DNA of 64,000 nt from Alcanivoracaceae bacterium (GTDB lineage Bacteria; Pseudomonadota; Gammaproteobacteria; Xanthomonadales; Marinicellaceae): contig JADGEI010000004.1 of the NCBI GenBank assembly GCA_016744455.1, forward strand, positions 62,001 through 126,000, read 5' to 3'. A program made the translations under genes and the position numbers. The number at the start of each line of letters is the position of its first letter. Position 1 is the first letter of the stretch. This document shows, piece after piece, positions 48,288 to 57,396 of this stretch. Below the pieces are notes generated by a model. It ran no database searches. It saw nothing but the letters and a program-made list of their open reading frames with translations, and was not told the DNA's origin.

Positions 48288-49324
48288 TTAACCTCTTCTA
48301 TTAAATTGTTATAGAAATGTTGAGCTTCATTGCTTTTATTGATTTTCAATGAAAATCTAATTTGTTTTTTTAAATAATCAGATTGAGAAGATTGGTAGAT
48401 ACCACTGAGTTTTTTCAGTGTATTTCTATTCGAAGATTTTGATAAGACAAATGCGATGCTGCTAGAAAGGTGTTTGTTTGGTAAATTATTAATTAAAAAG
48501 GCAGTAACCTCTTTGTTTGAATCCACATATGGAGCCATCATTGTTATAGCAAAAACTTGGCTTATTTTCATTATTACAGCACTCTTTAATTGTTGAGCAA
48601 CAAATTCTTCAGAAAAATAAGTAGACATGTGCCTTAGAACAAACTCACTATTACTCCTATCAAGGTATTGGAGTGTAGTTTTAATTAACTTTTGATTTGC
48701 CGTCAACAAAGCATAATGGCTAACAAATTTGTCTAAACCGATAGAATTCCTTGGCGATTTTAAAATGTAATCAACAATTTGCAAATGACTTGCAGCACTC
48801 ATTTTACTTATGCTATTTTTTAATCCTAGCCACTTTGGGGCTTCCATGAAATTAACATCACCCATTAAGTTTTTCAAGGTCTCAATTGGGTTGTTTTCAA
48901 AGGAATGACTATAAAAATTAAATGAGTCAGTTGCCAACCAAATGTTTTCAATTCCTTTTGCACGAGCTGTAATATTATAAATAGGAATTTGCATATTACC
49001 TTCTTCATGATATTTAAAAGACTGAGGTTTGTAGTCTTTCATTTGAAATACAAACTCTTTCAAATATGGCTGTATTGTCATCCGTGAAATATTATCAAGT
49101 AATGTATATAGTTGATATTCCATAACTAATTTGTTTGTCATGGAATTTTTATAGTGAAGAATAAACTTTTGAGGATTATTTGATGTGAAGTATTTTCGAA
49201 TAAACTCCGTTGTAGAATGTTGTACACCTGCTTGATTTACTCGATCTACAATTTCCTGCTCTTTATAAATCATTGCAGAAATTTCACAACTAAAAAATAG
49301 TATTAATAAAAATATAAATCTCAT
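48284..49324 (-). CDS. Exported protein of unknown function, partner of the M14 peptidase
   Basis: 346 aa from the ATG at 49324, with AGAGG 5 nt upstream; the listed TTG-type start is nine codons earlier. Signal peptide MRFIFLLILFFSCEISA. The rest is almost wholly helical, with spaced units such as ASHLQIVDYILKSPRNSIG, LIKTTLQYLDRSNSEFVLRH and NKEVTAFLINNLPNKHLSSS that look like HEAT-type repeats. I recognise no family. Its stop overlaps the start of the carboxypeptidase gene (ATGA), so the two are made together, perhaps as an enzyme with its chaperone or inhibitor; that is inference. Confidence 0.7.
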   Translation of the reverse strand: MRFIFLLILFFSCEISAMIYKEQEIVDRVNQAGVQHSTTEFIRKYFTSNNPQKFILHYKNSMTNKLVMEYQLYTLLDNISRMTIQPYLKEFVFQMKDYKPQSFKYHEEGNMQIPIYNITARAKGIENIWLATDSFNFYSHSFENNPIETLKNLMGDVNFMEAPKWLGLKNSISKMSAASHLQIVDYILKSPRNSIGLDKFVSHYALLTANQKLIKTTLQYLDRSNSEFVLRHMSTYFSEEFVAQQLKSAVIMKISQVFAITMMAPYVDSNKEVTAFLINNLPNKHLSSSIAFVLSKSSNRNTLKKLSGIYQSSQSDYLKKQIRFSLKINKSNEAQHFYNNLIEEVK

Positions 49325-49351
49325 TATTACCTCTGTCGCTAAAATTAACAA

Positions 49352-49983
49352 TCTTAAACTAATTACTTCGTATATTCAACAAGTTATATATTACACATAT
49401 CTATTTTTTAGAGAAGAAACAATAATATCATTTGTTTTTTTCTTGAATTAGTTATAGTATTGAAAGGAGTAAATGGATTGCACAATTTAACTATTAGATT
49501 TTAAACTTTGAATAGAATAAGGACGTTCAATTCATTTACTATAATAATAGTTTTTATTATTGCTGAATTCGATTCATAAGTGCAACTCCGTTGATTTATT
49601 CAGGCTAATTACCTCTGTGACTTGCAGATATTATTTAATTTACAGGGAATTCGCTTTATACTATTGTTTTTTGTGCATAGAGTTCAAATAAATATTAGCG
49701 ACTACCATTTTAATTGACATTTTGAGAAGTTATTATATTTCTATGCCCTATTTGTTAAGCATTTCCTTACACCTTCTTTTCTATAACATTAAAATACACA
49801 AGTTATTTAATTTAGGAAGACAGTATTCAATTTTATTCTTAGATTATTTGTGGAATAACATAAGATGGATCTTTGCCTTTTTAGGGATGTTGCAATGTAT
49901 TGATTTGATATGTGAGTATACAAGTAAAAGAACTCTATCCACTAACACTCTCACATAGAGTTGTTTTGTTATAATATAACTGC
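49352..49983. other. Long non-coding spacer, divergent promoters
   Basis: About 630 bp between the minus-strand secreted-protein operon and the plus-strand glycosyltransferase pair. It is very AT-rich. A 78-codon plus-strand ORF (49722-49958) is present but starts at TTG or a late ATG, lacks a ribosome-binding site and matches nothing I know. Just before the GT39 gene stands TGTTATAAT (an extended -10, 49968-49975). Confidence 0.5.
49968..49975 (+). promoter_or_regulatory. Extended -10 promoter of the GT39-GT2 pair
   Basis: TGTTATAAT fits TGnTATAAT. The -10 ends 8 nt before the ATG at 49984 and no Shine-Dalgarno is present, so the mRNA would begin at or one or two bases before the start codon. 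No clear -35. Confidence 0.5.
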
Positions 49984-51633
49984 ATGAAAAATTACTCCAT
50001 TAAAGCAGTAGATAAAATAAGGCACCAACAAATATTGATGAATTTGTTCATATCCTCTTTTATAGGGTTAGGAATATTTTTACGTGTCGATCAATTATTA
50101 ATTCAAACATTAATTGACGATGAATGGCATGCGGTTCATCAAATTCTTAAAAACAAACCATTTGATATTTTTAGTTCATTTGGTAAATCAGATTACAGTA
50201 TTCCTTTAACATTATTGTATTGGATTGAATCTCAATATTTTGCTTTAACTGAATTCATAATGCGTCTACCAATTGTTATATTTGGATTGATTACACTAGT
50301 ATTGGCTCCCCTATTTATCTCGAAAAAATACAGTAAGTTTGAGGCTGTAATTTTTAGTTTATTCCTATCAATGTCACCAGTACTTATCATTTACAGCCAA
50401 AAAGCACGGCCCTATACAATCACGCTATTTTTAGTTTATTTTTCGATATGGGCGTTTTATAAATGCATAAAATCAGATAAAAAAATTGTTTATGGCTTCA
50501 TGTATGTCATTACTGCAGCACTTGCCGTTTGGCTGCACCTAATAGTGGCTTTTTTTGTAGTTTCTCCATTTATCGTAGAACTCGTAAAAACATTCAATAA
50601 ATCAAGAAAAACTAGGATACAAAAAATAAAACAATTAGTAGCGATTGGTATTCCAACTTTTTTGATTACTGCATTATTAATCTTACCTCCACTTATTCAT
50701 GATCTTAATGCCTTAAGTAGCAAATCTGGTAAAGATGTTCCAAATTTAGACACCCTAATCGGCGCCCTTCATTTGAGTTTTGGAACTCGTTCTGAACTAG
50801 TTGTAATTATCTTTTCCTTTTTATCTTTAATAGGGATTAAAAGAGTTGTTTCGAAATCAGTGATTTTCATCAATATACTTGTTGGATTTGTAATAACTTT
50901 AATGGTTATATTCATAATTCAACCTGCATGGGTTTTTCATTCAATCACATTTTTAAGGTATTCCCTGCCTATAATGCCATTACTGTTCATTGCAACAGCT
51001 AGTGGTGGCTATTACATCCTCAATAGAATTAATCTATATGGAAAACCTATTGTTCAAATTATTTTTATTGCTCTTGTGTGTGTTCTTTATTTAAAGTCAT
51101 CACCAGTCGTTGATTTCATTAAACAACCTAGTTCCACTATTAATCACAAGGTTTTTATCTATGAATTTCGAGATGGAAAAAATGCATTTTATAATCACAT
51201 ATCAAAACGAAAAACTTCTGCTTTTTGGGACACATTAAGTGACACACCTTACAAATATAATATAACAGTAGCTCCATGGTATTTTGAAAGTTATAATTGG
51301 GATGCCCCAATATGGGAAAAAATTAGTCATCAATTTATACTTCCAGGATATTTAACAGGGTTGTGTATAGAGCAACGCCCTGGTGAAGTTCCTAACAATA
51401 AACAGTTCAAATTTAAAAACGTCAGCTATCTTGCCGATAAATCAGATTTAACTCAAAGGGAAATTGATTTTATCGTCTATCAAAAATCATTCAGATTGAA
51501 CTTTAACAACCCTTATAGTAAGTTAGACGACTGTATTAATACTCTAAAAAACAACTATGGCCAACCATTTTTTGAAGATGAGTTGATAGTTGTATATAAA
51601 CTAACTAGACCTGGAGAACAAATTGATAAATAA
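49984..51633 (+). CDS. GT39/PMT-like integral membrane glycosyltransferase
   Basis: 549 aa with roughly 10-12 membrane helices in the first 360 residues and a soluble C-terminal part of about 170 residues. The first extracytoplasmic loop has LIDDEWHAVHQIL, an acidic pair in the place typical of GT-C enzymes. KARPYTITLFLVYFSIW and the -RYSLPIMPLLFI- segment also fit the PMT/ArnT-like fold. Such enzymes move sugar from a polyprenyl-phosphate donor to a protein or envelope glycan on the periplasmic side. The gene ends inside the start of a GT2 gene, which probably makes the donor. Acceptor unknown. Confidence 0.75.
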   Translation: MKNYSIKAVDKIRHQQILMNLFISSFIGLGIFLRVDQLLIQTLIDDEWHAVHQILKNKPFDIFSSFGKSDYSIPLTLLYWIESQYFALTEFIMRLPIVIFGLITLVLAPLFISKKYSKFEAVIFSLFLSMSPVLIIYSQKARPYTITLFLVYFSIWAFYKCIKSDKKIVYGFMYVITAALAVWLHLIVAFFVVSPFIVELVKTFNKSRKTRIQKIKQLVAIGIPTFLITALLILPPLIHDLNALSSKSGKDVPNLDTLIGALHLSFGTRSELVVIIFSFLSLIGIKRVVSKSVIFINILVGFVITLMVIFIIQPAWVFHSITFLRYSLPIMPLLFIATASGGYYILNRINLYGKPIVQIIFIALVCVLYLKSSPVVDFIKQPSSTINHKVFIYEFRDGKNAFYNHISKRKTSAFWDTLSDTPYKYNITVAPWYFESYNWDAPIWEKISHQFILPGYLTGLCIEQRPGEVPNNKQFKFKNVSYLADKSDLTQREIDFIVYQKSFRLNFNNPYSKLDDCINTLKNNYGQPFFEDELIVVYKLTRPGEQIDK

Positions 51634-52369
51634 TAAAAAAATTATCGTAGTAATGCCTGCCTACCATGCTGGAAAAACATTAGAGAAAACCTACAATGCC
51701 TTACCACATGACATTGTTGATTCAGTTTTAGTTGTTGATGACAACAGTTCTGACAATACGGTAGAGGTTGCAAAAAATTTAGGCGCAGATGTGATTAAAC
51801 ATGATGATAATTTAGGCTATGGAGCAAATCAAAAAACTTGTTATCACGCAGCATTAAAAGATGATGCAGATATTATAGTAATGGTACACCCAGATTACCA
51901 GTATGAACCAAAGCTTGTAACAGCAATGGCTGCAATGATTGAATCCGGGGTATATGACGTTGTTTTTGGCTCAAGAATATTAGGCGGGAAAGCGATGCAA
52001 AGTGGAATGCCTTTATGGAAATATATCGCCAATCGCTTACTAACTGCGTTTGAGAATATAATGCTTGGCGCTAAATTATCTGAATATCATACGGGATATC
52101 GAGCATATTCCAAAAATTATTTAAAAGAAAAATATTGGAATGGCAATTCTGATGATTTTGTATTTGACAATCAATTTATCGCACAAGCAATTGTGTATGG
52201 CTATCCAGTAGGTGAAATTTCAGTACCAACAAAATATTTTCCCGAAGCTAGCTCTATCAATTTATCACGTTCCATCACTTATGGGTTTGGTGTACTTGGT
52301 ACCTCATTATTAGGGTTTTTAGCTAGAACAGGTATATATACACACCGTTTGTTTCAAAAACATTCTTGA
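51623..52369 (+). CDS. GT2 family glycosyltransferase (DPM1-like, polyprenyl-P-sugar synthase type)
   Basis: 248 aa beginning at a TTG, with GGAG about 7 nt upstream. The first ATG in frame would remove the essential first strand (KIIVVMPAYHAGKTLE), so the TTG is right. GT-A motifs: VLVVDDNSSDNTVEVA, NLGYGANQKTCY, VMVHPDYQYEP (DxD-like), VFGSRILGG and SEYHTGYRAYS. There are no C-terminal membrane helices beyond a weak one near the end. It overlaps the GT39 gene by 11 nt, which suggests donor synthesis for it. Confidence 0.82.
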   Translation: MINNKKIIVVMPAYHAGKTLEKTYNALPHDIVDSVLVVDDNSSDNTVEVAKNLGADVIKHDDNLGYGANQKTCYHAALKDDADIIVMVHPDYQYEPKLVTAMAAMIESGVYDVVFGSRILGGKAMQSGMPLWKYIANRLLTAFENIMLGAKLSEYHTGYRAYSKNYLKEKYWNGNSDDFVFDNQFIAQAIVYGYPVGEISVPTKYFPEASSINLSRSITYGFGVLGTSLLGFLARTGIYTHRLFQKHS

Positions 52370-52536
52370 ATCATATTATGAAAATAACAATCAATTCATC
52401 TACATTCGAGATATCAGCTATCAAAACTAGCAAAACAATTTTAAAAGCTTAGATTAATTTTCTATTATCCACAACTATTAAATTTGGTTTATATCTAAGT
52501 GTATAATACGTATACTGAGCTCGTAAAATTGCACCT

Positions 52537-53703
52537 CTATGATACTTTTGCCTCATTATAGAGTTCTCGCCCAATTAACATTAGTCTAATTTCATTGGTG
52601 CCTGCACCTATATCATATAATTTAGCATCACGCAATAGCCTACCTGTTGGGTATTCGTTAATGTAACCATTGCCACCCAATACCTGTATAGCTTCCAATG
52701 CAACATCTACAGCATTCCTTGATGAAAACGATAAACAAGCGGCTGGGTCTAAACGTGAATTTATATTCCTATCATAATTGGCTGCTATTCCATAAGCAAA
52801 ATATTTACTTGCCTGTAACTTAGTGTACATTTCTCCAATTTTTCCTTGCATCAAACCAAATTGACCTAAATCTTTACCAAATTGTTTTCTTTCTGCAGTA
52901 TATGGAACAGCTATATCAAAAGCAGCTTGCATAATACCAATTGGGCCACCTGATAATACAAGTCTTTCCGTATTTAAACCGCTCATTAAAATCCGCACTC
53001 CAAGGTTTTCATGTCCTAAAACATTTTCAGGGGGTATAATGCAATCTTCGAAGACTAATTCACAAGTATTAGAACCTCGCATACCTAGTTTGTCTAATTT
53101 TTGTGCTGTTTTGAACCCTTGCATGCCTTTCTCAACTATAAATGCAGTCATACACTTCGAACCAGCAGCTTTTTCAGCTGTACGCATATAAACAATTAAT
53201 ACATCCGCATCAGGGCCATTAGTTATCCACATTTTATTACCGTTGGCAATCCAATTTTCACCATCAAATTCCGCTTTACAAGACATAGAACCAACTACAT
53301 CTGAGCCGGCTCCGGGTTCACTCATGGCAAGAGCTCCTATAAACTCACCACTGCATAGTTTATTGATGTATTTATCTTTTTGATTTTGGTTGGCATGTTT
53401 GTATAAATTAGTTAAGCATAAATTTGAATGAGCCCCATAAGATAAACCAACAGAAGCAGAAGCACGTGAAATTTCTTCCATGACTACAAGATGAGCTAAA
53501 TAACCCATATTAGAACCACCATATTCATCAGGAACAGTCATTCCATGCAGGCCTAAATCACCCATTTTTCTCCATAAATCAGTAGGGAAATGGTTATCTT
53601 TATCAATCTGCTCAGCCCTTGGTGCAATCTCTTCACTAGCAAAGGCACGAACAGTATCACGTAACAACTCAATATCTTCTCCTAAACTTACATCTGTATG
53701 CAT
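52537..53703 (-). CDS. liuA: Isovaleryl-CoA dehydrogenase
   Basis: 388 aa acyl-CoA dehydrogenase. SYGAHSNLCLTNLY and LNTERLVLSGGPIGIMQAAFD (catalytic Glu in helix G, the isovaleryl-CoA type position), FAD/substrate motifs AMSEPGAGSDVVGS and WITNGPDADV, and the C-terminal VLGGNGYINEYPTGRLLRDA. It converts isovaleryl-CoA to 3-methylcrotonyl-CoA in leucine breakdown. It lies 19 bp after leucine dehydrogenase. The next leucine genes (liuB-E) are not in the window. Confidence 0.92.
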   Translation of the reverse strand: MHTDVSLGEDIELLRDTVRAFASEEIAPRAEQIDKDNHFPTDLWRKMGDLGLHGMTVPDEYGGSNMGYLAHLVVMEEISRASASVGLSYGAHSNLCLTNLYKHANQNQKDKYINKLCSGEFIGALAMSEPGAGSDVVGSMSCKAEFDGENWIANGNKMWITNGPDADVLIVYMRTAEKAAGSKCMTAFIVEKGMQGFKTAQKLDKLGMRGSNTCELVFEDCIIPPENVLGHENLGVRILMSGLNTERLVLSGGPIGIMQAAFDIAVPYTAERKQFGKDLGQFGLMQGKIGEMYTKLQASKYFAYGIAANYDRNINSRLDPAACLSFSSRNAVDVALEAIQVLGGNGYINEYPTGRLLRDAKLYDIGAGTNEIRLMLIGRELYNEAKVS

Positions 53704-53722
53704 AATTATTCTCTAATGGTTC

Positions 53723-54826
53723 TTATTTTTTGACTCTACCAGAAAATTTTACCTTTTTCTGATTCATAAATGGCTGTTTTATTTTACCCATCATGGCAAT
53801 ACGCTCTTCTCCCATACGATCAGCCGCTCTCCAAGTTGGAATATTATCACGTTCAGCAATTTTAAAAATATTACTAATATTGTAATAGATATTTCGTGTC
53901 ATACGCATGGCTCGCTCACGATTATACCCTTCCAATTCAATAGAAACATTCATTAATCCACCCGCATTAACAGCATAATCAGGGGCATAAATTATACCTC
54001 GGTTTTCTAATTCATCTCCATGCCGATTTTCTTCCAATTGATTATTAGCGCTGCCACATACTATATCAAACTTAAAGTTTTCTATGGTTTTATCATTGAC
54101 TGTTGCTCCCAATGCACAAGGGCAATAAACATTAGCATCAACTTGATAAATATCATCTAGCCCAACAATCTCACATCCATATTTTTCTTCACAAATAGCT
54201 AAGACATCTTTATTAACATCTGTAACAAACATCTTGCCTCCTTCTGCATGAATAAGCTTAACCAATTCCAACCCAACATGGCCAACTCCTTGTATAGCAT
54301 ATGAATAATCACCAATATTCTGGTTGCCATATTTTAATTCCAAACTAGCACGAATACTTTGCAGTGTACCAAAAGCTGTAAATGGTGACGGATCTCCAGA
54401 GCCACCATGCATTTGATGGACTCCAACTACATTTTCAGTTTCCTGAAAAACATATTCCATATCATTCACATCAATGCCTACATCTTCTGCTGTTATATAG
54501 CGACCACCTAAAGAATCAAGGTATCGACCAAAAGACCTAAATAAAACTTCTGACTTGTCCTTTTTCGGGTCTCCAATTATTATTGATTTACCGCCGCCAA
54601 GATTTAACCCCGATACAGCTGCTTTGTAGGACATCCCACGTGACAACCTCAATACATCGGTTAAAGCTTCCTCTTCAGTTGCATAAGGATACATTCTTAA
54701 CCCGCCTAGTGCAGGGCCTAATACCGTATTATGAATTGCAATAATTGCTTTCAAACCAGCATCTTTATTATGGCAGAAAACAACTTCTTCATGATCTGTT
54801 TTTTCTATTGTTTCAAATAGGTTCAT
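53723..54826 (-). CDS. ldh: Leucine dehydrogenase (Glu/Leu/Phe/Val dehydrogenase family)
   Basis: 367 aa from the ATG at 54826, with GAAGAGAGAAG upstream. The listed start is a TTG that falls in the likely -35. Active-site motifs: GPALGGLRMYPY, LSRGMSYKAAVSGLNLGGGK with the catalytic Lys, and the Rossmann loop YAIQGVGHVGLELVKLIHAEGG, then CPCALGATVN. It deaminates branched-chain amino acids to keto acids with NAD. First gene of a two-gene unit with liuA. Confidence 0.9.
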   Translation of the reverse strand: MNLFETIEKTDHEEVVFCHNKDAGLKAIIAIHNTVLGPALGGLRMYPYATEEEALTDVLRLSRGMSYKAAVSGLNLGGGKSIIIGDPKKDKSEVLFRSFGRYLDSLGGRYITAEDVGIDVNDMEYVFQETENVVGVHQMHGGSGDPSPFTAFGTLQSIRASLELKYGNQNIGDYSYAIQGVGHVGLELVKLIHAEGGKMFVTDVNKDVLAICEEKYGCEIVGLDDIYQVDANVYCPCALGATVNDKTIENFKFDIVCGSANNQLEENRHGDELENRGIIYAPDYAVNAGGLMNVSIELEGYNRERAMRMTRNIYYNISNIFKIAERDNIPTWRAADRMGEERIAMMGKIKQPFMNQKKVKFSGRVKK

Positions 54827-54856
54827 CTCTTCTCTCTTCTTTAATTTTATTAATTT

Positions 54857-54886
54857 ATTATTCCAGCTAAGCATCAGCAGGAACAA
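54857..54886 (-). promoter_or_regulatory. Candidate promoter of ldh-liuA
   Basis: Minus strand TTGTTC (54886-54881), 18 bp, AATAAT (54862-54857), giving a leader of about 25 nt before the ATG at 54826. Confidence 0.4.
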
Positions 54887-54984
54887 GGGGTTATTAGTTT
54901 TATTTATTTTCTTATTTACCAGTTCCTTTAATGCTCTTTAAGAATATTTACGTGATAATTGAGGCAATTTAATTTGCTATTACA

Positions 54985-56091
54985 CTACATATTCTCTAAT
55001 GGATGACTACCACTCCAAGGTGGTTGAAAAAACTCTTCTACTTTCAAGTCTGAAATGTCACTTATTGAATCTACAGCCCAATTTGGCAATCCATCTTTGT
55101 CAATTAATAAAGCACGAATTCCTTCCTGTAAATCACCATTCATAGCACAGCGTGTAGACATTATTAGCTCCATTTCAAAAACTTGTTTTAAACTCATGTG
55201 CTTGGCGCGCTTAATTTGCTCATAAACCAAACGATAGGTCATAGGACAACCCTTTAGAAATCCTTTTTTAGCAAAGCTCAGCCATTGTGATTTTGGTTCA
55301 ATAGTAGTCAAATTATGAACAATAGCACTTAATCCACCGTGTTCAAAAAGGTATTGAATATCATCATAATTTTGACGGAGGTTACTGACAGGAGCTTCAT
55401 CATAACTAAAGGCATAATGTGCTTGTATTGCATTATGTACATCTACGTGTATATCATCAGACCAATTCAATTGACTTAAATCTTCTATTAGTTCTTCTTT
55501 AAATTCATCTAAGACAAAAAAATCTGCCAATTTTGTAAAAATTGCGTCACTCGCATTAATTCTTGAGCCAGTTAAACCCAAAAACATTCCAATATTTTTT
55601 GGCATTCGATTAAAAAACCAAGAAGAGCCCACATCAGGATAAAGACCTATAGTTACCTCAGGCATGGCATACATTGAATTTTCAGTAACAATTCGATGTG
55701 AACAAGCCGCTGCTAGTCCAATTCCACCGCCCATAACAATCCCATTTCCCCATGATATTATAGGTTTAGGGAATGTATGTAATCTATAATCTAGCTTATA
55801 CTCTTTGGTAAAGAAAGCAGCCGCATTCTCAGGAATATTTCCACTTCCAGTTTCTTTCATGGATCGGTACAAACCAACCACATCACCACCAGCACAAAAA
55901 GCTTTTTCTCCAACTCCTTGTAAAAATAACACCTTAATACCATCATCCTTTTCACATGCATCCATCACTTCATTCAAGGCATCAATCATTTCAAGATTTA
56001 AAGCATTCAAGGCTTTTGGATTATTCAATGTAATAATTGCGATATTTCCATAGCTGCCATGAACAATCTCAACTTGTATCAAATCAGTCAT
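54985..56091 (-). CDS. 3-hydroxyisobutyryl-CoA hydrolase
   Basis: 368 aa crotonase-fold protein. KAFCAGGDVVGLYRSMKETG and GIVMGGGIGLAAACSHRIV form the oxyanion hole. MPEVTIGLYPDVGSSWFFNR carries the Glu and Asp typical of HIBYL-CoA hydrolases rather than hydratases. It releases 3-hydroxyisobutyrate in valine breakdown. One-base overlap (TAATG) with the upstream dehydrogenase gene. Confidence 0.9.
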   Translation of the reverse strand: MTDLIQVEIVHGSYGNIAIITLNNPKALNALNLEMIDALNEVMDACEKDDGIKVLFLQGVGEKAFCAGGDVVGLYRSMKETGSGNIPENAAAFFTKEYKLDYRLHTFPKPIISWGNGIVMGGGIGLAAACSHRIVTENSMYAMPEVTIGLYPDVGSSWFFNRMPKNIGMFLGLTGSRINASDAIFTKLADFFVLDEFKEELIEDLSQLNWSDDIHVDVHNAIQAHYAFSYDEAPVSNLRQNYDDIQYLFEHGGLSAIVHNLTTIEPKSQWLSFAKKGFLKGCPMTYRLVYEQIKRAKHMSLKQVFEMELIMSTRCAMNGDLQEGIRALLIDKDGLPNWAVDSISDISDLKVEEFFQPPWSGSHPLENM

Positions 56092-57251
56092 TATTGAATC
56101 ACCTCAATCGCTCCTTCGACTAATATTTGACGAGAAATAATCAAGCGCATTATCTCATTGGTGCCTTCTAGTATTCGATGCACACGCGAATCACGGACAT
56201 GACGTTCTATTGGGTATTCTTTTATATATCCATAACCGCCATGAAGTTGTAAGGACTCATCACAAATATTGAAACATATATCTGTAGCATAGCGTTTTGC
56301 CATCGCACAATAGGCACTCGCATTTGGGTCATTTTCATCCAATTTAAAGGCAGCCAACCTAACCATTTGACGTGCTGCAATTAATTCAGTTGCCATATCA
56401 GAAATCTTAAATTGCAAGGCTTGAAAAGCAGCCAAAGGTTTTCCAAATTGTTTACGTTCTAGCATGTATTCTTGTGCATGCTTTAGCGAAGCTTGAGCAG
56501 TTCCTAACGAGCATGATGCAATATTTATTCTCCCACCGTTTAATCCCTTCATAGCAAATTTAAAACCATGCCCTTCTTCTCCTATTAAGTATTTCTTAGG
56601 AACTTTAACATTTTCAAAAGTAATCAATCGTGTTGGTTGGGAATTCCATCCCATTTTTTCTTCTTTTTTACCATAGATGATGCCATCTAAATCTGCTGGA
56701 ACAAGGAAACAAGATATTCCCTTAGGGCCGGCTTCACCTGTACGTGCCATTAAGATAAGCACATCCGTAGAACCGGCTCCAGAAATAAATGTTTTACTGC
56801 CATTGATAATATAATTGCCTTTATCAATCACAGCATTTGTTTTCATCGATGCCGCATCTGATCCCGAACCTGGTTCAGTTAAACAATAAGATGCTAGTAA
56901 TTCTCCAGAGGTAAGCTTTTCTCCCCATTCATCGGCGAGTTCTTTTGCTGCAAAACTTGTTACCATCCATGCACACATATTATGTATAGTTAGGTACGCT
57001 GTTGTAGATGTACAATGTTGCGACATCTCTTCAAAAATAATAGAGGAATCAAGGCGAGAAAGGCCTAGGCCACCGTATTGCTCTGATGAATATAGACCTA
57101 GAAAACCTAGCTCTCCTGTCGCTTTAATCACATCAATAGGAAATAATGCCTCACTGTCCCATTTTGCAGCGTTGGGTGCCATCTCTTTTACGGCAAATTC
57201 TTTTGCAGCTTGCTTAAAAGCCAGCTGATCTTCAGTTAAATTAAAATTCAT
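56091..57251 (-). CDS. Isobutyryl-CoA dehydrogenase (acyl-CoA dehydrogenase, ACAD8-like)
   Basis: 386 aa. YCLTEPGSGSDAASMKTNA and FISGAGSTDVLILMART are the FAD/substrate motifs. GLNGGRINIASCSLGTAQASL and the C-terminal RILEGTNEIMRLIISR carry the catalytic Glu in the usual medium-chain position. Similarity to ACAD8 together with its neighbours mmsA and HIBYL-CoA hydrolase places it in valine catabolism (isobutyryl-CoA to methacrylyl-CoA). Confidence 0.87.
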   Translation of the reverse strand: MNFNLTEDQLAFKQAAKEFAVKEMAPNAAKWDSEALFPIDVIKATGELGFLGLYSSEQYGGLGLSRLDSSIIFEEMSQHCTSTTAYLTIHNMCAWMVTSFAAKELADEWGEKLTSGELLASYCLTEPGSGSDAASMKTNAVIDKGNYIINGSKTFISGAGSTDVLILMARTGEAGPKGISCFLVPADLDGIIYGKKEEKMGWNSQPTRLITFENVKVPKKYLIGEEGHGFKFAMKGLNGGRINIASCSLGTAQASLKHAQEYMLERKQFGKPLAAFQALQFKISDMATELIAARQMVRLAAFKLDENDPNASAYCAMAKRYATDICFNICDESLQLHGGYGYIKEYPIERHVRDSRVHRILEGTNEIMRLIISRQILVEGAIEVIQ

Positions 57252-57338
57252 GTTATCCCCTTACTTAGTTTTTATTCCCACAAAATCAGGAATTTATTAT
57301 TTGTTTTAAGTATCAACCAAATTCGCTATGTTTTTAAC

Positions 57339-57368
57339 TAATAGAGAGTTATACATAACTCTCTATTA
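57339..57368. promoter_or_regulatory. 30-bp palindrome between mmsA and the isobutyryl-CoA dehydrogenase gene
   Basis: TAATAGAGAGTTAT-AC-ATAACTCTCTATTA: 14-bp perfect arms with a 2-bp centre. There is no T-run on either side, so it is not a classical terminator. It could be an operator for a dimeric repressor or an intercistronic mRNA hairpin. Confidence 0.5.
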
Positions 57369-57396
57369 TTCTTAAACGAACTTTTGAACACTTTAT

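Noticed and set aside
49722-49958. 78-codon plus-strand ORF upstream of the GT39 gene
   Set aside because: It begins at TTG or a late ATG without a ribosome-binding site, has no recognised domain and its hydrophobicity follows from AT-rich sequence; most likely chance.
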